DNA from: Trichoplax sp. H2 | Lineage: Eukaryota; Placozoa; Uniplacotomia; Trichoplacea | Reading direction: 5' to 3' | DNA: 64,000 nt | NCBI GenBank assembly: GCA_003344405.1 | Contig: NOWV01000002.1 | Coordinates: 1,426,001 to 1,490,000, forward strand | Shown here: piece by piece, positions 36,801-51,202 of the stretch | Layout of the letters: each line of letters begins with the position of its first letter | Position numbering within the stretch: position 1 is the stretch's first letter | Translations under genes and position numbers: made by a program | The notes under the pieces: generated by a model | Told to the model about the DNA's origin: nothing | What the model saw: the letters and a program-made list of their open reading frames with translations, nothing else | Databases searched by the model: none

Positions 36801-38048
36801 TTATATCAATGATTTCCGTGATTTCACTTAGATTTCAGTTTTGTATTCGATTTCTTTTAAATCTACAGAGTGTAGCACCCAATAATGTTTGTAATTACGG
36901 TTAACTATATTAATTTTATCGCTTGATTCGTAATTAATAGCTTTACCTTGCTTTAATTTAAACTATAAGTAAAAGATATCTGCTGTGGAGACTTAAGAGT
37001 AACATGCGAGTATTCTTAGGTATGATAGAAACTTAAGACATTGTAGAGCATTTATAAAACCATTAAAACATCATTCTTAAGTCTTGTGCCTTAGATCTCT
37101 TAAAACAGTACCTTAAGTAGTTCGATCCTAACTTTAGACAGTAAGTATAATATGATCTCAAAAATCCTTTTCATTCGTGAGTGTGTATATTACCGATAGA
37201 CAAATACGTGTCATAGTTAATTATCTATTCAATTCATTATCGAGAGTTTTAAATGTACGGTTGTGTATAACAGCGGCTTTTATTAATGATATAGTATCTA
37301 CAGTAATACCTGATTTATAAAATGCGCTTTAATGCTTTTTATCTATTTCACTGTCATTATCAAATGTCATAAATTGCTAATAAGGTCATTCTAAGCTAGT
37401 GCAATGAATCGTAATGGACTTGACCACATTTAACTTAAATCAATTACAATTATTAGGAATTACGTATCCCAATATCACAGTACGATCATTTTATTCAATT
37501 GGCATCATAAGTATACTCCTATTTAGGTGTTAAATTGATAAATATAAACGATACGATCATATGACTTTAATCCCTAAAACTTGAATTACTTTCGAGATTC
37601 AATAGCATCGTGTAATAAACTTTTTTATTTACACAAGATTTACTAAGGTCATTATAGGTCACCACGGCAATAAAAGAGGAACTTCTGTTATACTATAGTA
37701 TTGAAATTTTTTACCAACTAGCAAGCAATCGGACGGCTATTTACCATGATCTAAAAGGAATCCAATTTTCTTCGTGAGGAATTCTCATGAAATTAATTTT
37801 TTATTTACGAATGGAGCAACAAAAAATTTTTTAATTTAGCTATCTACTGGTTACTGCATTGTATCACATACTAAATTAAAAGGATATTCTCTCCAAACTA
37901 TTATATAATATTTCATCAGATCTCCCCATTATGTAACCCGTGAAATTCAATCTGCCTAGTAATTTCATCTCAAAAAATAAATGAAGAACCTTTTTACAGG
38001 ACAATCACTAATTAAAAATTATTTTTTACTTAGCACTTATTCGACGGT
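33795..38048. repeat. Segmental tandem duplication, left copy (~4.25 kb)
   Basis: Colinear with 38049-41515. Anchors are GTATACTTGTATAAGCTCTT (33860/38117), the AACGTCTCCGAAAAGCC block (34081/38334), CGAAGTAGATCTATTTCATA (35500/39773) and TTGAATTACTTTCGAGATTC (37581/41039). The copies meet head to tail. This copy is longer because of at least two segments missing from the other (about 35390-35500 and 36000-36790). No coding frame is conserved between copies. Confidence 0.92.
35436..35471. repeat. 36-bp near-perfect palindrome centred on CCCGGG
   Basis: TCATTTTGCAAACTGCCCGG runs straight into its reverse complement, with one mismatched pair. A further copy of one arm (CATTTTGCAAACTGCCCG) follows at 35485-35502. 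It lies in a ~115 bp tract present in the left duplication copy and absent at the matching site near 39766, as expected for a small inserted element. Confidence 0.85.
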
Positions 38049-41000
38049 TATAGTTTTATATTTAATATAATCCAGCTTCAGAAGGAGATTTCCTTTGAAT
38101 ATGATTTTCTACACGTATACTTGTATAAGCTCTTTTGGAAGTAACTAAGCCATAATTTTGATCGATGATACAACCATCATCAATAATTAATGGCCTATCT
38201 TCTTGAAATATAGTTATCACCATTACTACACTTTAGCTAACTATCATATGTTCACGTAGATTAGGTTATAAAAGAAACTGACTAAACGCTTCTGAGTAAT
38301 CAACGAGTTTGTAGACGTTGCAATGATAAAAGAAACGTCTCCGAAAAGCCAAAGCTGAAAAATCTTTATAACGCAGTTCCACTTTGAAACATTACAGCAC
38401 TCTTGCTAGGTCTGCTTACATATGAAAATCGAAAAGATCATGAAAAATATAAAAACACTCGTTATAAAAATGAACTCCCTGTATGCTGCTAGTAAAGAAT
38501 CTATAATGCAACAACGCCTATATTCCCGTTAAATTTACGTAATAATGCCAATATCACTCTTATTTATTTGTAATCTAAGGTTATAAATCTAGGTTTAATA
38601 TAGACATACAGTATTTTCACGAAGGGAATCTATATGCCTATAATTGATATGGCTCTCGTATTAGCATGTCTTAAATTATATTATTCAGCCCCGACTTCAA
38701 TGAAATGTTTCTAGCAGGCTTGATGCATAATTTCTGCCATGAATTGGCCCGGATTTGATACGCTTATGGCTTTCATCATACCAAAATAAATTTGTTAAAA
38801 ACTAGAAATTATCATTTTCAATTGAACGATATGATAGATAAGATAATTATATACGATACTAATTTCAAAATTAGCCTTTACAAGACTCGATAATTTATCC
38901 TTAAATTGCTTAGTGTATTCTAGTTGTCGATGTACGAGTGGTATATCATATGTTTATTTACTCCAATCGGCTTCAACTAAATCTAAAGGAGCATTAATAA
39001 TAATTCGCCTTCATTTTATATCGGCTTACGGCATGGTACCGATATCTTCGCGAAGATCAAAGGAAAGGGGTGAAATGGAACTATTCTAATGTTTACTTAA
39101 TAAGGAGCCGGCGATATTACTCAATTGCTTGATACGACAATTTAAATATAAAACACTGTAAGCCAAAGTTCATTATCTCTTTTAAGCTGATATCATGCGA
39201 ACAACTTTTCATGGGAAGGGTCATCGATACAAAGAGCGTATTAATTAACTATATCCATCTACCATAATTCAGGTAGTAGTATATAAAAATGCTACTATAA
39301 AAATGCTACTGTTGATCTAAGCTATATCGTAGAAGAGTATACAAATAAGTGCAAATGCCAATCTGATGCTAGCCATGGCCCATAGAGTAGGGGCTTAATA
39401 CACAGACAGTAATAAGCTAAATAGGCTAAAATGAAACGCTAAGATAACGTGATCATTTCTAACAATCCTGTGAAGTGTATTTATTACATACTTAACGACT
39501 ATCTCTTCAGAAATTTAATTGAACCTTTTAGAGTAATATTTCCAAAAGCTACTCGGATTTGACCTAGAAAATTATTTAAATAGAAATTCTTAGCTACACT
39601 TTTGACGTGATCCTATGTACCGTATTTAACCAATGCGCATATTTTCCTTGTAGGTCTTGGTGCCTAGAATTAATTAGAGATATAACGTATCAACAGTAGT
39701 AGTAAATCAAATACAAAGCATTAGAATAAACTGTAAAATGCAGATATCATTCAGTAACACTCTCTGAAGTAGATCTATTTCATATCTTTTTACGGTTGAA
39801 TTCTAAATTGCTGCCGAATTGTAACAGGCCATATATTCTAAAAGAGGTCAACCGACTCCAAAATTAATGACAGAATTACAACGTATACTAAGGTATTGTA
39901 GAAAACCTTGCAATGGGGTTTGTTTGTCAGTATTTTCACGCACATATACTACGTATTATTAATACTCTTTTGAGTTGATATGATACCGTCTTCTTCACAA
40001 AATTGTGTGACTATTTCTGTTATAGTTAGATATTACATTTTCGCTAATTTTACGATTTGTCTTAGAGCAAAAGAATTTCGGAAAAGAAATAACACTTTTA
40101 TCTATAATTACCAAGTATTGATAATATAATATAATATAATACGATACGGCGCTTACATGAAAATACTGATTCGATAAATTCATGTATTCTTGTGCGTCCG
40201 CTGAGATTTTTTTGGTGTCTCAATATTCAAACACCATAAAATACTTGAGAGGAGTCTTATATTAACAATTTCCCCGACTTCTTTCAGGTTTAAATTTTGC
40301 ACACGAATTTTTTATATATATAGAGAACAACACCCAACAATCCTAAAATCTACAGTTAGCCACATTAATGTTATCGCTCAATACGTAATTAATTGTTCTA
40401 GCTTGCTTTAATTTAGACTAAGTAAAAGATATCCGCTGTGAAGTATTAGGCGCAATATACTAGTATATCTTAGGTAAGGTAGAAATGTAAGATATTGCAG
40501 TGCATTTAAATTAGCCTAAAATATCATACTTAAGCCTTATGCCATAAATTTTTTAGTACAGTACATTAAGTAATTCGATCCTAACTTCAGGGAGTAAATA
40601 TAATATGATCTCAAATGTCGTTTCAATTCATAAGTGTGCTTATTTCCAATAGATGAATACGCGTTATAATTAATCAGAGAACTTAATCTCGTTATCGTGA
40701 ATTTTTCACTAAGGTAGTGTATATCAGTGATTTTTAATGGTATGGTATCTACGGTAATACCTGGTTTATAATCGATAGCTTCACAAAGTGCGCTTTAATA
40801 CCTTTAATCTATTTCATTTTCAACATTAAATATCTTAAATTGCTAATAATGCCATCCTAAGGTAGCTCAAGTAATCGTTATGGACTTGACCACATTAACT
40901 TGGGATTAGTTATGATTATTTGGAATTACATATATTGATATCGCTATATGATCATTTTATTCAATTGGCGTCACAAGTATATTTAGGTATTATATAGATA

Positions 41001-41515
41001 AATTTAAAACATACGTGTGTGACGTTGATCTCTAAAACTTGAATTACTTTCGAGATTCAATAGCGTCGTGTAATAAACTTTTTTTATTTACACAAGTTTT
41101 ATTAAGGTCAAATCGATCACCACAGTAATTGAAAAGGAACTTCCGTTATACTTTAGTATTGAAATTTTTTACCAACTAGCAAGTATTCGAGCGACTATTT
41201 ATTGTGATCTAAAATAAATCCAATTTCCTTCGTGAGAAATTCTCATGAAATTAATACTTTATTTACGAATGGAGCAACAACAGAAAATTTTTTTAAAATT
41301 AAGCCTTCTGCTAATTACCGTATTGTATCACATACTAAATTAAAGGATATTCTCATTAAATTATTATATAGTATTTCATCTGATCTCCCTATTTTGTAAT
41401 CCGTGAAATTCAATCTGCTTAGTAATTTCATCTCACAGAATTAAATGAAGAACTTTTTTTCAGGACAATCACTTATTAAAAATATTTTTTACTTAGCTCA
41501 TATTCGACTGTCCAC
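38049..41515. repeat. Segmental tandem duplication, right copy (~3.5 kb)
   Basis: Colinear with the left copy, with frequent substitutions and small indels. It has its own extra ~64 bp at about 39598-39662 (containing GACGTGATCCTATGTACCG) absent from the left copy. It ends at TTAGCTCATATTCGACTGTC, matching the left copy's final bases. No supported gene. Confidence 0.92.
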
Positions 41516-44500
41516 GTCATAGCTACAAAATTTTCAGTATTCATCATGAAAAATACAATGCACTACTAATCAACGATACAGTATAATCGTATTTATAAGT
41601 ATAAATGTAGTTACTTTTGCCTATTGCTGTAAAAACAAGGTCAAGAACGACTAATCATCAATTAAACCTAAGCTTTTGCCTCATTGTATCTGCTCCATAG
41701 TATCTTAGTAGCGCAATTCGTAGTACCAGTAGTCGATTTAGTTTACATTTTTGTTATTTATTAAGAGAGTGTACATTATTATACTACGTTAAAATTTGCT
41801 AAAAGAAACAATATGATTTTTTATTATAATCGTCAATCGATTTATATATCAACTTCACATTCACTAGATGGATTACTTTTATGTCATAAACTTCATTATT
41901 TCTTCATTTCCTTCCTAAATTTAGCTGCAACAATAGAAATCCACAGCCGTGTTATCCGCCGCTTTGCAACTGATGTGATTCTTGAAAATATCTTTTCTTG
42001 TAAGATTATCCTTTGAAAGAGTTATAGAATTAAATCTATATGCGTACGTGTGTAATTTGCTTATTCTTTTTCAACATGAAAGATTTTTCCACTACTTAAT
42101 TCATCGATTGCATTAATGACTGCATGAACTATTGATCTTCTTGTTATCTCTAAGATTGGAATAACTTAGACTCTTCCTATGCTGGCGCGTGCCAAGCTAA
42201 ATATGAAAAGCGCAATTTTATCACTTTTTATTACATACTGATGCTATATCGATGTGATCATCATGGACATATTTTGAAAAGATAAAAACATTTTAGTAGT
42301 TTAGACCTTGTTAATAACTTAGAGTTAGCATTGCAGTTTGGTAACAGAATGCAAGGCAATTTCATTTTCCAGAACAGAAGAGCATTCAAGTTCTATCTGC
42401 TATTTATATGCTTTTAAACTGGCATATTCGTTTATTAATAAACTTAAAAATCGCAAATATTCATCTCTTAGATTACATTTAGCAGCCTATTCAATAAGAT
42501 CTAAATCAGCATACATATCATTATAGTATATAGTACAATTAAACTATCAAAATGGACATGCATTTATTAAGCAATTTGATTGTACAGTATACGCATTTTT
42601 ATGGGAATAGAAGGCGTTATGGATCAAAATAATAAGCGGATAAAATAGGTAGAAATTGATAAAAATTTGCTACGAAGCTAATATAACTTCTAGCTAAAAG
42701 ATTAGCAATATGATTTTCGTAGCTTGTACGAATGAAAGCTTCATTACGTTCTCATATTTTAGTCGTTTCTGATTAATTTGGTGTATTAGGCTATTTGTCA
42801 CAATGCATAATTTTACTGACCAGAATTATCGGTTAATTAAGAAGTCAATTTTATTATTTACCCATCCTTATAATAAACTGAAATTGAGGTTATAAATGAA
42901 ATAAAATAAAAGAATAAAGCGCGCAAACTTATATATATATTGATATAAACAGCAAGATCATTTAAAGCGTTCATTTTATTATTTATCGCTTTTATAAATT
43001 AAAGGGAAGTTATGTATCAAATAAGAAACGAACTTACCGTATTAAAAAGACAGATTATTATAATATACTATTGCTACTTAACTGACATACTAGTACCAAT
43101 GCAGTAATTAATTGAAATTTAACAATATCAGCTACAATATTAAATTAACAAATAGTTTAGTTGGATCTCAAGTGATATAGTATATTATTATTGGTCAGAT
43201 TAGCTTCCCTGTTTAATCGCATTTTTAGAATAGATTGTATTTGATAGCCAGACTTTCTTATTTGCATGTCTTAAATTAAATTTGCATCGATAAAGAGTTA
43301 TAAAATATTAATTTGATTGCGTTGCTATTACTGAGATGATTATATTGATATAATGAAAATTCTGACTTGAAAGTCCAAATATTAATTTTAAAACAGAAAA
43401 TTGATGCGATCTAATCTCGGTATCATACGTAATTGGTTTGGCAAATATGAAACAGAAGCACCTAAAATTAAGTATATCTGACGGCCACTTTATTGTTAAC
43501 ACATTTTCCTAGTACTGTAACTGTAGAATCAGAATATGAATCATTAAGGATAGAAATAAGAATAAAATAATTAAGAAACATTTTATATTTCAAGCTGGAT
43601 GGTCTGTTTATAGTGTAAATAGAATAATCGATTTAATCTAAGCATATCATTATATTGTTTTATGACACATAATTCTACCATCAGGGCGAGAGAATTACTG
43701 ATTCATCAACGTATTATTCATAAGTTTCATTGTAATCAGTGAAAGAAAATCGAGATCAAATAACCGGTAAAAGTAAATAAGTTTGATTTTGGATTTCTGT
43801 GATTGAAACATGGCTAAAGAGCTCAACGGTACATGAAAACAATGCACTCTTCGACAGCTTTTCGGTTGCTATTATTTAATTTAATTTATGTTTGCCGTCA
43901 GTTTTGCTTTTGATCGGCTAAATTTTAATAATCAATAGCTAAAGATAGAATCTAAATAAGTGATGAGTAAATTCATCGATTAGATTTTAATTGTTTAAGT
44001 GCAAAACAATTTTTTATTTTGATAACAATATTAGTTTTAGATCGGTCGAATACCTTAATTAATTGAAGTTATTGTTCTATCTAGATGAGTTTTGTAATAT
44101 GGTAACTCTAGATTTGTCTTCAATTTGTTACATAAAGTTGAATAGCACCAATTCTATTGGTCGGTCTTGACTGCCTCACTAGCAAATAGAATCCTTTAAA
44201 TTTCTTGATTATCCGACGAGCTGTTTATTTTCATCGATTTATTTCTAGTCGTGAAGTCTAAGTTACATAAGAACATCTCAACACTTCATCTACTGTGCAT
44301 TCTAAGCCTTTGAGACATTTGAATAAAATAAATTATTTAAGAGTTCAAGTTATATTTTGACTTTAATTTATTGCAATTGACGGTTAAGAGCGCATCGTAC
44401 TTCCCGCCCATTAAAGAAAGACTACTATAAGAGAATAGCGTGAGAAATACGAAGATATTAAATCAAGCGCTTCTGCTTTTTTTACTTCTTACTGTATCGT

Positions 44501-44540
44501 CACGGTGTTAATTCTTATATCTATCGACGAAGAAACAAAA
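41516..44540. other. Intergenic DNA upstream of the GPCR
   Basis: AT-rich. Apart from the weak exon candidate at 41937-41999 I see no supported gene. A GC-rich TTCCCGCCCATT lies at about 44401, 140 bases before the GPCR ATG, and resembles an E2F-type site; this is only a motif match. Confidence 0.45.
41937..41999 (+). CDS. Candidate isolated exon (unrecognised)
   Basis: An AACAATAG acceptor and a GTAAGA donor frame 63 bp that are more GC-rich than the flanks. In one frame they read IHSRVIRRFATDVILENIFS. No partner exon or family was recognised. It may be part of an unrecognised gene or a chance ORF. Confidence 0.2.
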
Positions 44541-45593
44541 ATGTCTAATTACAGTTCTTATTCGACATTTCTTGATCAGGATATAGTTCGTGGAGTATGT
44601 TGGTCTTTAGCCATCATCAGTATGCCATGCAACCTTATTGTTATTATTCGATTGCTCTATTTTAATTATCGATATTCTAAAACGACTTCTAAAAAATCGG
44701 CTTTTTCTCTCCGTCATCATCGATTTGCTATTAGTCGTAATCCATCTATCTTTTTGCTGTTTAATTTAACTCTAAGCGATCTTGTCAGTAGTTTATATCT
44801 ACTAATCTTAGCCTTTAGCGACGTTTATTACACTGATTATTATCGAAACAAATACGGATTATACCCTGATTATTCTAACATCACCAACGATTGGGTTCTT
44901 AGTTCTACTTGCACTTTCGAAAGAATTCTCAGTCAGATTGCCCTACTGATATCAATACTGATGACTTTTGTGGTTGCTGTTGATCGATTTATTTTAGTTG
45001 TTTATCCGCACAGTCGTCGCAAGATAACAGTTAAAGGTGCGCGCATTATTTCTCTTGTCTGTTGGCTGTTTGCACTAGTTATCGCTATCGTGGCCATTGC
45101 TTATTCATTGGAAAGTGTGGCATCCCGCCCTAGGACTCGACGTGATATTCTTGCTCAACTTTGCCTTACCGATTCAAGTCGAAGTTTTGTTGTTTTTGTA
45201 ATTACTTTTTTCGAGTTATTTCTTGGGTGTAGCATGTATGTTACAGCAATGATATTATATATCATAATATGTGTCAAATTAAAGCAATCAAAACAGTTTA
45301 GATCCGATTCATCTAATCGTATTGAGAAGCGAATTAGCATTATTTTGGCGTCCGTGGTATTTACTAATGTTTTCACGTACCTACCAATTACACTAATTTC
45401 TATACTTGGTCGTTATATTCCTGGCTTCAACTCCGGCCAGTTGTTTCCAACACTGGTTATTCTACTGTACTTAAATGCTGCAGTTAATCCAATCCTCTTA
45501 TTGACAATGAGTGCTGGTGCCGTCTCCAATGGTAATGGCAATAAAATTATTCATAGTGCAACGAATACATCTGGCAAAATAAACACGACATAA
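44541..45593 (+). CDS. Rhodopsin-class GPCR, LGR/relaxin-receptor-like, no LRR ectodomain
   Basis: An intronless ORF of 350 aa from the in-context ATG (AAAATGT); an upstream GTG would add 12 residues without homology. Seven hydrophobic segments are visible. TM2 has NLTLSD (D80). The first extracellular loop (YYTDYYRNKYGLYP...NDW) and the following C124 resemble the loop typical of glycoprotein-hormone and relaxin receptors. TM3 ends in VDRF (residues 147-150) instead of E/DRY, followed by VVYPHSRRK, close to the relaxin-receptor VFPFS region. C208 is the likely disulfide partner of C124. TM7 has NPILL (316-320) in place of NPxxY. The N-terminus is only about 17 residues with an N-Y-S sequon, so the leucine-rich-repeat ectodomain is absent. 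It should act at the plasma membrane through G proteins; the ligand is unknown. Confidence 0.88.
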   Translation: MSNYSSYSTFLDQDIVRGVCWSLAIISMPCNLIVIIRLLYFNYRYSKTTSKKSAFSLRHHRFAISRNPSIFLLFNLTLSDLVSSLYLLILAFSDVYYTDYYRNKYGLYPDYSNITNDWVLSSTCTFERILSQIALLISILMTFVVAVDRFILVVYPHSRRKITVKGARIISLVCWLFALVIAIVAIAYSLESVASRPRTRRDILAQLCLTDSSRSFVVFVITFFELFLGCSMYVTAMILYIIICVKLKQSKQFRSDSSNRIEKRISIILASVVFTNVFTYLPITLISILGRYIPGFNSGQLFPTLVILLYLNAAVNPILLLTMSAGAVSNGNGNKIIHSATNTSGKINTT

Positions 45594-48500
45594 TTATTGA
45601 TCAACCGCCACTCTTAATAGCCAAGCCTTAACTACCAATACTTTAAAATTAGATATGCAGTCATCGTGCCCACTACATAATATTAAAATTGTGTCTGTCA
45701 TGAGTTATGGAGGTAACATTCTTCAGTTTTAGACCTTCTCTATTATGTGTTGTAAGTGTATTTGATAGTTCCTTCCTTGATTGTATAAAAAATTGTGTCA
45801 TTTCAATTTCAGAAATTAGAGTTATTGCAGTTCAGATTACAAGTTTTAGAATTATCCCACGTCTTATGAGTAGATTAGCTGTCAATCAATGTGGTATTCT
45901 AAAGGAGCAATTTTCCTTAAGTTTCCAAATTGTGTGCTAAATTTGATTTATAACTTACTTTAATCTCTAGATTATATAGGATTATCATGTGAATTATCGT
46001 ATATATAATATTGTGAACTTCCGTTGATCGATGAAATTTATCTTATTATGTAAGTTATGAATTGTTAACGCTAGATATTTCAGTATAAATAGTAGCGATA
46101 CTTCCATTTTATGATCATGCTTAGAATTTATTCATATCTTTTAATGCCTTGGTTATTTAAACAGCTAGCATCCGAATAAGTATCGTAATTTTAGTGAGCA
46201 CATAGTTTCAGTTCTAGCTATTATTTCCGTATCATAGAATCGAAAATGTGTATCTTATTATGATGAAAATCTTTACCTCAGTATTAATATCGTCAATAGC
46301 GGAGCAAGTTTATAACTTTATACGAGTACATACATCAGGAATCCACCTGTGAGTTTAAGTATGAATTAAGTAAATATCGTGTTAGGCAGCAGTAATTAAT
46401 TTTTATTATCTAGATTGGGCGTATATAAATTCATTATTATCCGAATTCATCGTCATCATTAAGCCCTGCGAATAACGGAAGAAGGGCATTTATACACCTG
46501 TATCTATACTAAAGCTGATTTCTTTTGGACTACATTCTGATTACGTTCAATATTGAGCCAGTAATAACGTAGGTGTTGAGCACCATTAGATTCACTAAGT
46601 AAATGGTATCTGTAATTATAATTTAAACTGTAAATTCAACTAGACACGATCAAAATATTTCAATAGAAGTATAAGTACCTAAGTAATGTCAGAAATGAAT
46701 ATGATTAAATACGGTTGTAATGACCGAGTAACAGTCTCCTGCTATTACTATAGGTTCACTAACGTAACCCAAAATTTGAATTAACAAAAATTGAGTAATT
46801 CCCTAATGTGACAGTCTTATAGTAGACACTGTACAAGTGTGCCATCTCATCCTATTAGCCACCCACCTACTATACTACTTTAATTAGCTGAAATAATTAC
46901 AATGGTACTTTCCAACAATTTTCGCTCCTAGGTTCTGCCTTTATAATTGCCTGTAAAGTATAAGTGTAAACAGTGTGTTTCGTGGATTAAATTATGGTGT
47001 TAAATTAGCGTTTGAATTCTTATACTAATATTTAATATCATTAATTGCGAAATGATTGCTTTTGACTAATCTAGCCCCAGCTGAATAAATTTAAATGGAA
47101 TACAATTATTTCTAATGATTTTCAATGATAGGCTATAATCATACCAGTTGCATAAATGCCGTTCTATATAGACGAGTGTCACAACTCACTAGTTGGAACA
47201 AGAAAAATACAAGTCATCTTAAGACACAAAGTCAAGTTTTTGAACGAAAGTCGTTAACAACAGTTATCTTTATTTTAAGAGAAACTCTGGTTATATAGAA
47301 AGCATTTATGCGTAAAAATGTTATTATTGCCATCTCTATCTCTTAATTTAGTGTTCATCACCCTAGTAAATATATAAACACATTTCCCTATCTTATCCCA
47401 CTTTTTCTAGAACTCTTGTCTAGAACAGCGTTCGTCGACTATAATATTAACTATGCAATCGTAATCATGATATTAAAATACTCTAATAATAGTTTTACTA
47501 AATTTAGTATCAGTAAGGTATCGGTATATCAGCAAATACATAAGGATCTTATAAAAACATAAATATCCTATTTTAAGACCTATTCTTACTTATGTGCATT
47601 TTAATACCCCAAAGTTATAAAGTTTATACTTTATAATACTAACGGTATTGTAACAACGAGATATAAGTTATCAAGCATAATATTATTAGCAAGAGATAAA
47701 TTTACTGAGAAAACATTTGCTTATCCAATATCAAAGATTTAATTAAATTGTGGGTCTACCTTCAGTGTTACCGCAACTACAATTCTAGCTATCATTATTC
47801 ATTAATTATAAGACTGTTATTAACACAAGAATTTTAATAATAGTACGAAGACATAGATGGTTTATGATTAAATATTAGTATTGAATGAATAAAACTACCG
47901 ACATTAACATCAATGGAGATACCATGGAGATTTTGTTTCTTGTGAACTTTTTCGTTCACAGATACAATAAAAGGATTGTCGTTATCACAGTATTCTAAAT
48001 AATTAAGGTCTATTTTAGTTTCATAATTTACAGCACCAAAGGGATTGACACCGTATGAAAGCATGATTTTATTACTAAATAAGCAGAATAGCAGCTATTA
48101 CTTTCATATCAAATTTAATTTAATGTCACAATAGCACCGTCGCTATCGAAGCTAGATACTGTTATAGTTACGACATTAAATTTTTTATATTGATCTAACT
48201 TCAATTGAAACTATTTAACGTTATTGTTATCGTTAGAATCAATAACTTTAACCTTACTAACTTGCTACTGAAGATCTTGCATTTACTTCGGTGGTTTATT
48301 TATTTAGCTGAGATTGATAAGCTTTCTTGGAAATCATGTTGCTTCGATTCTATTGAATTGAAATCACAGATATTGATATAAAAGAGAAAATCTTTGATTG
48401 TATACTTCTCGAATAAGTCTTATTTTTCCTCTATTTTATAGCTTAGTCAGTACTTTGGTCAATAGAAAGGATGAAAAATTAATGTTTACGTTAAACATGG

Positions 48501-51202
48501 CCTCTTTTACTGCATGGGTGATTAATTATTGTTGACCATGCGCGATACTTGATCAGGTTTAGATGTATGAAATGCTCTTAAAATGTGTACTAAAAATGGC
48601 CTACAGTTAGGACAATTCTTCGACGTTAAAGCCTTTATGTTAGTATTTACCTTTATTGATGTGGTTTATTGTAGTACAGTCCATGTTATTGGTTAATCTA
48701 CAGTGCTGGGTAAATGGAATGTATGTTAGATCAGGAACCTCCGAGGGGAAATTCAATTTTCTGTTAGAATTCCCTAATTAGACTTGCTTTGCCATACGTT
48801 TGTCATCGTTACTTCAGCTCATGGTACAAATTTCTTAGTTATAATTTATCGTTTAGCTGTGTTAAGAAGAATTTTTCTTTCATCTAATCATCAGGACATT
48901 ACATTTCCTCTATTCCTATTTGAAAACTGGATGTGATATGGCTCTATTTACAGCTACTGCTAAATGACGTGAATAAGAAAAATTACACTTGAATAACTAA
49001 AATGAAAAGGGTATTAACTGACTTATCTGTTGAACTGATCAAGTAGTATAGAATTAAGGAAAGTACTCGTTATTTTAGAAAGTTGAATTGCTATAAAATT
49101 GATATTTATGATAAAATAACAATTATATTCAATATTAAATGGCTAAACTTTAATGTCGTTGATTCAATCTATCAAGATTAGCTTTCATCTTCGAAGGATA
49201 AATAATTAAGATTAGTTTCAATTATTAATTAGAAGTATGAGCTGACATCAGTTACAAGATGGTCTTACTGCTTTAGTCGCTATAGCCAAACATGTATATA
49301 TTATTCAGATATACAATAGAGATTAAAATATGATAAAAAATATGTTAATGGCAAAGTAGACATTAAATTAACTGTGATACTATTAACAATTGTTTTATTT
49401 TTTCCTTCATCAATGCATTCAGAAATAGTCTATGCACTGGCTACCATGATGAGTCAGTATGCTAATCTCGACAATCACAATTTTAAATTGCCGTAATATC
49501 TATTGTAGTATCTTCATAACTACTAAAGCTATTCAATAGGTATTATCTTTTTATCTTCGTATTTTATAATAGAAATAGAATTATTATCCGCTATACAGAA
49601 AATGAGAAAGAGACTTGGGTTTCTAAAATGTACTATCGTCTCATATTGTAAAAATGTCCTAACTCTTAGATTGCTTCGCTTCTAAAGTATTACTTTTAAA
49701 AGTTGTCTGCGTCAAGTTTCTGCTATGAAAATATCATGCCATATTTTAAGATAGATCATACTTTGCATAGCAGGCTATTCTCTACTACTAACGTTTAATA
49801 AATTCAAAAGCAATGTCGTCAATGAAGCTCTGTAATGCAGTAGTGCACACATATTTTTCTTGTCTGTGACAGTTTTGACTTTAAATTGGGGTTTTTAGTG
49901 ACGCAGAAATGATTTGAGCTATTGTACAAAACTTAACCTTAAAGTAAGGTATCATCATATTAATTTCATTTGATACTCTATTCTTTAAGTTTTTTAACAA
50001 CTGCTCTTGTAAGCATTAATATTGATATATCAGATTAAAACAACATTTTACCTATGATTCCAAGTAGATATTACTAGCAACTAAAGATTGCTTAAATGAG
50101 TTGTATAGATAAGAAACTCGCTTACATTTAAGAAATTGCTGATGCAATTGTTTCCAGGTATAATTTTTACTGTTATAATGTACAACGCTAGCAATCAGAA
50201 GTTAAAGGTCATGTGAAATAAATAAAATTTTCAAACTTTTAATCAACGTGATGGAATGACAAATTTGCCTTCCAGATTCAGTTTGTAATATAAACAAGAA
50301 TACCAGCCTCTGATTCAAATACTATTTAGCTACGTTGCTTTTATTAATTGATTCCAGAATAACGAGTTATATGAATTCATAGTTAACACAAGGATCCATA
50401 ATAAATACCGTCGTTAATTTTATAATATTATTTCCTGTCTTTACTGTTTTAGTCAACGAGCTATGATATAGATAAGATTTCTGCATCGCAAATTTTTAGC
50501 TAACATCAATTTCTCAGATGGATTAACCAAATAAGAGAATTAGTTTAACATCATTTGCTTGCTCTGGATGATTCAATTTTAGGCTATCTGTAATAAAACT
50601 ACGGTATTAACATGTGTAGAGCACAGGTAATGTCATACATTAAACTAATTGTCAGATATAAATAAGAACCTTTTAACATTCCTTACTACAACATGATATT
50701 ATGTTTCCAAAAGTATGGCAAATATTACCGTACCATTATAATTGATAATTATCACATAGGTATAATATTTATATATGTAGATTTCACAGATGTAATCTCT
50801 AACTAAATTAATTATTGCATAGTCTTAATAAAGCGATCAATTATCCGTTTAGGATGTAAGGAATATAGCTATATTATTACATTCATTTTATATCACAGGC
50901 GAACGATAATTTTTTGTAAACTATAAGGGTGCAAGTACAGCTTTCAAATTTATTACGGCTTCATACAGTAACTGTAGCAATTGAAATGGAAGAAATGCCG
51001 CTTGAAATCGTGTGGTAAGGAGAGCAAAGTTGTTTATACTCTTAATAAAGAAAGATTTGATAATGATGTTGCAATTTCTCTACTTTTTAGAAGACACCAT
51101 AGCTAGTGGGAAAGCCTTTTCATTCCTGCTTTGAAATAAAAGTACAAATCTTGAATTGATTGGGACTATTTTAATTTTTATCAGATATATTTTAATTATT
51201 AG
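45594..51202. other. Gene-poor AT-rich region after the GPCR
   Basis: No supported exon, RNA or repeat array in about 5.6 kb. A minus-strand 76-codon ORF at 47834-48064 is the only longer frame; it has no recognisable family and no clear splice partners. Confidence 0.5.

Noticed and set aside
47834-48064. 76-codon minus ORF with fairly coding-like residues
   Set aside because: No recognised family or partner exons; too weak to annotate, though transcripts could change that.
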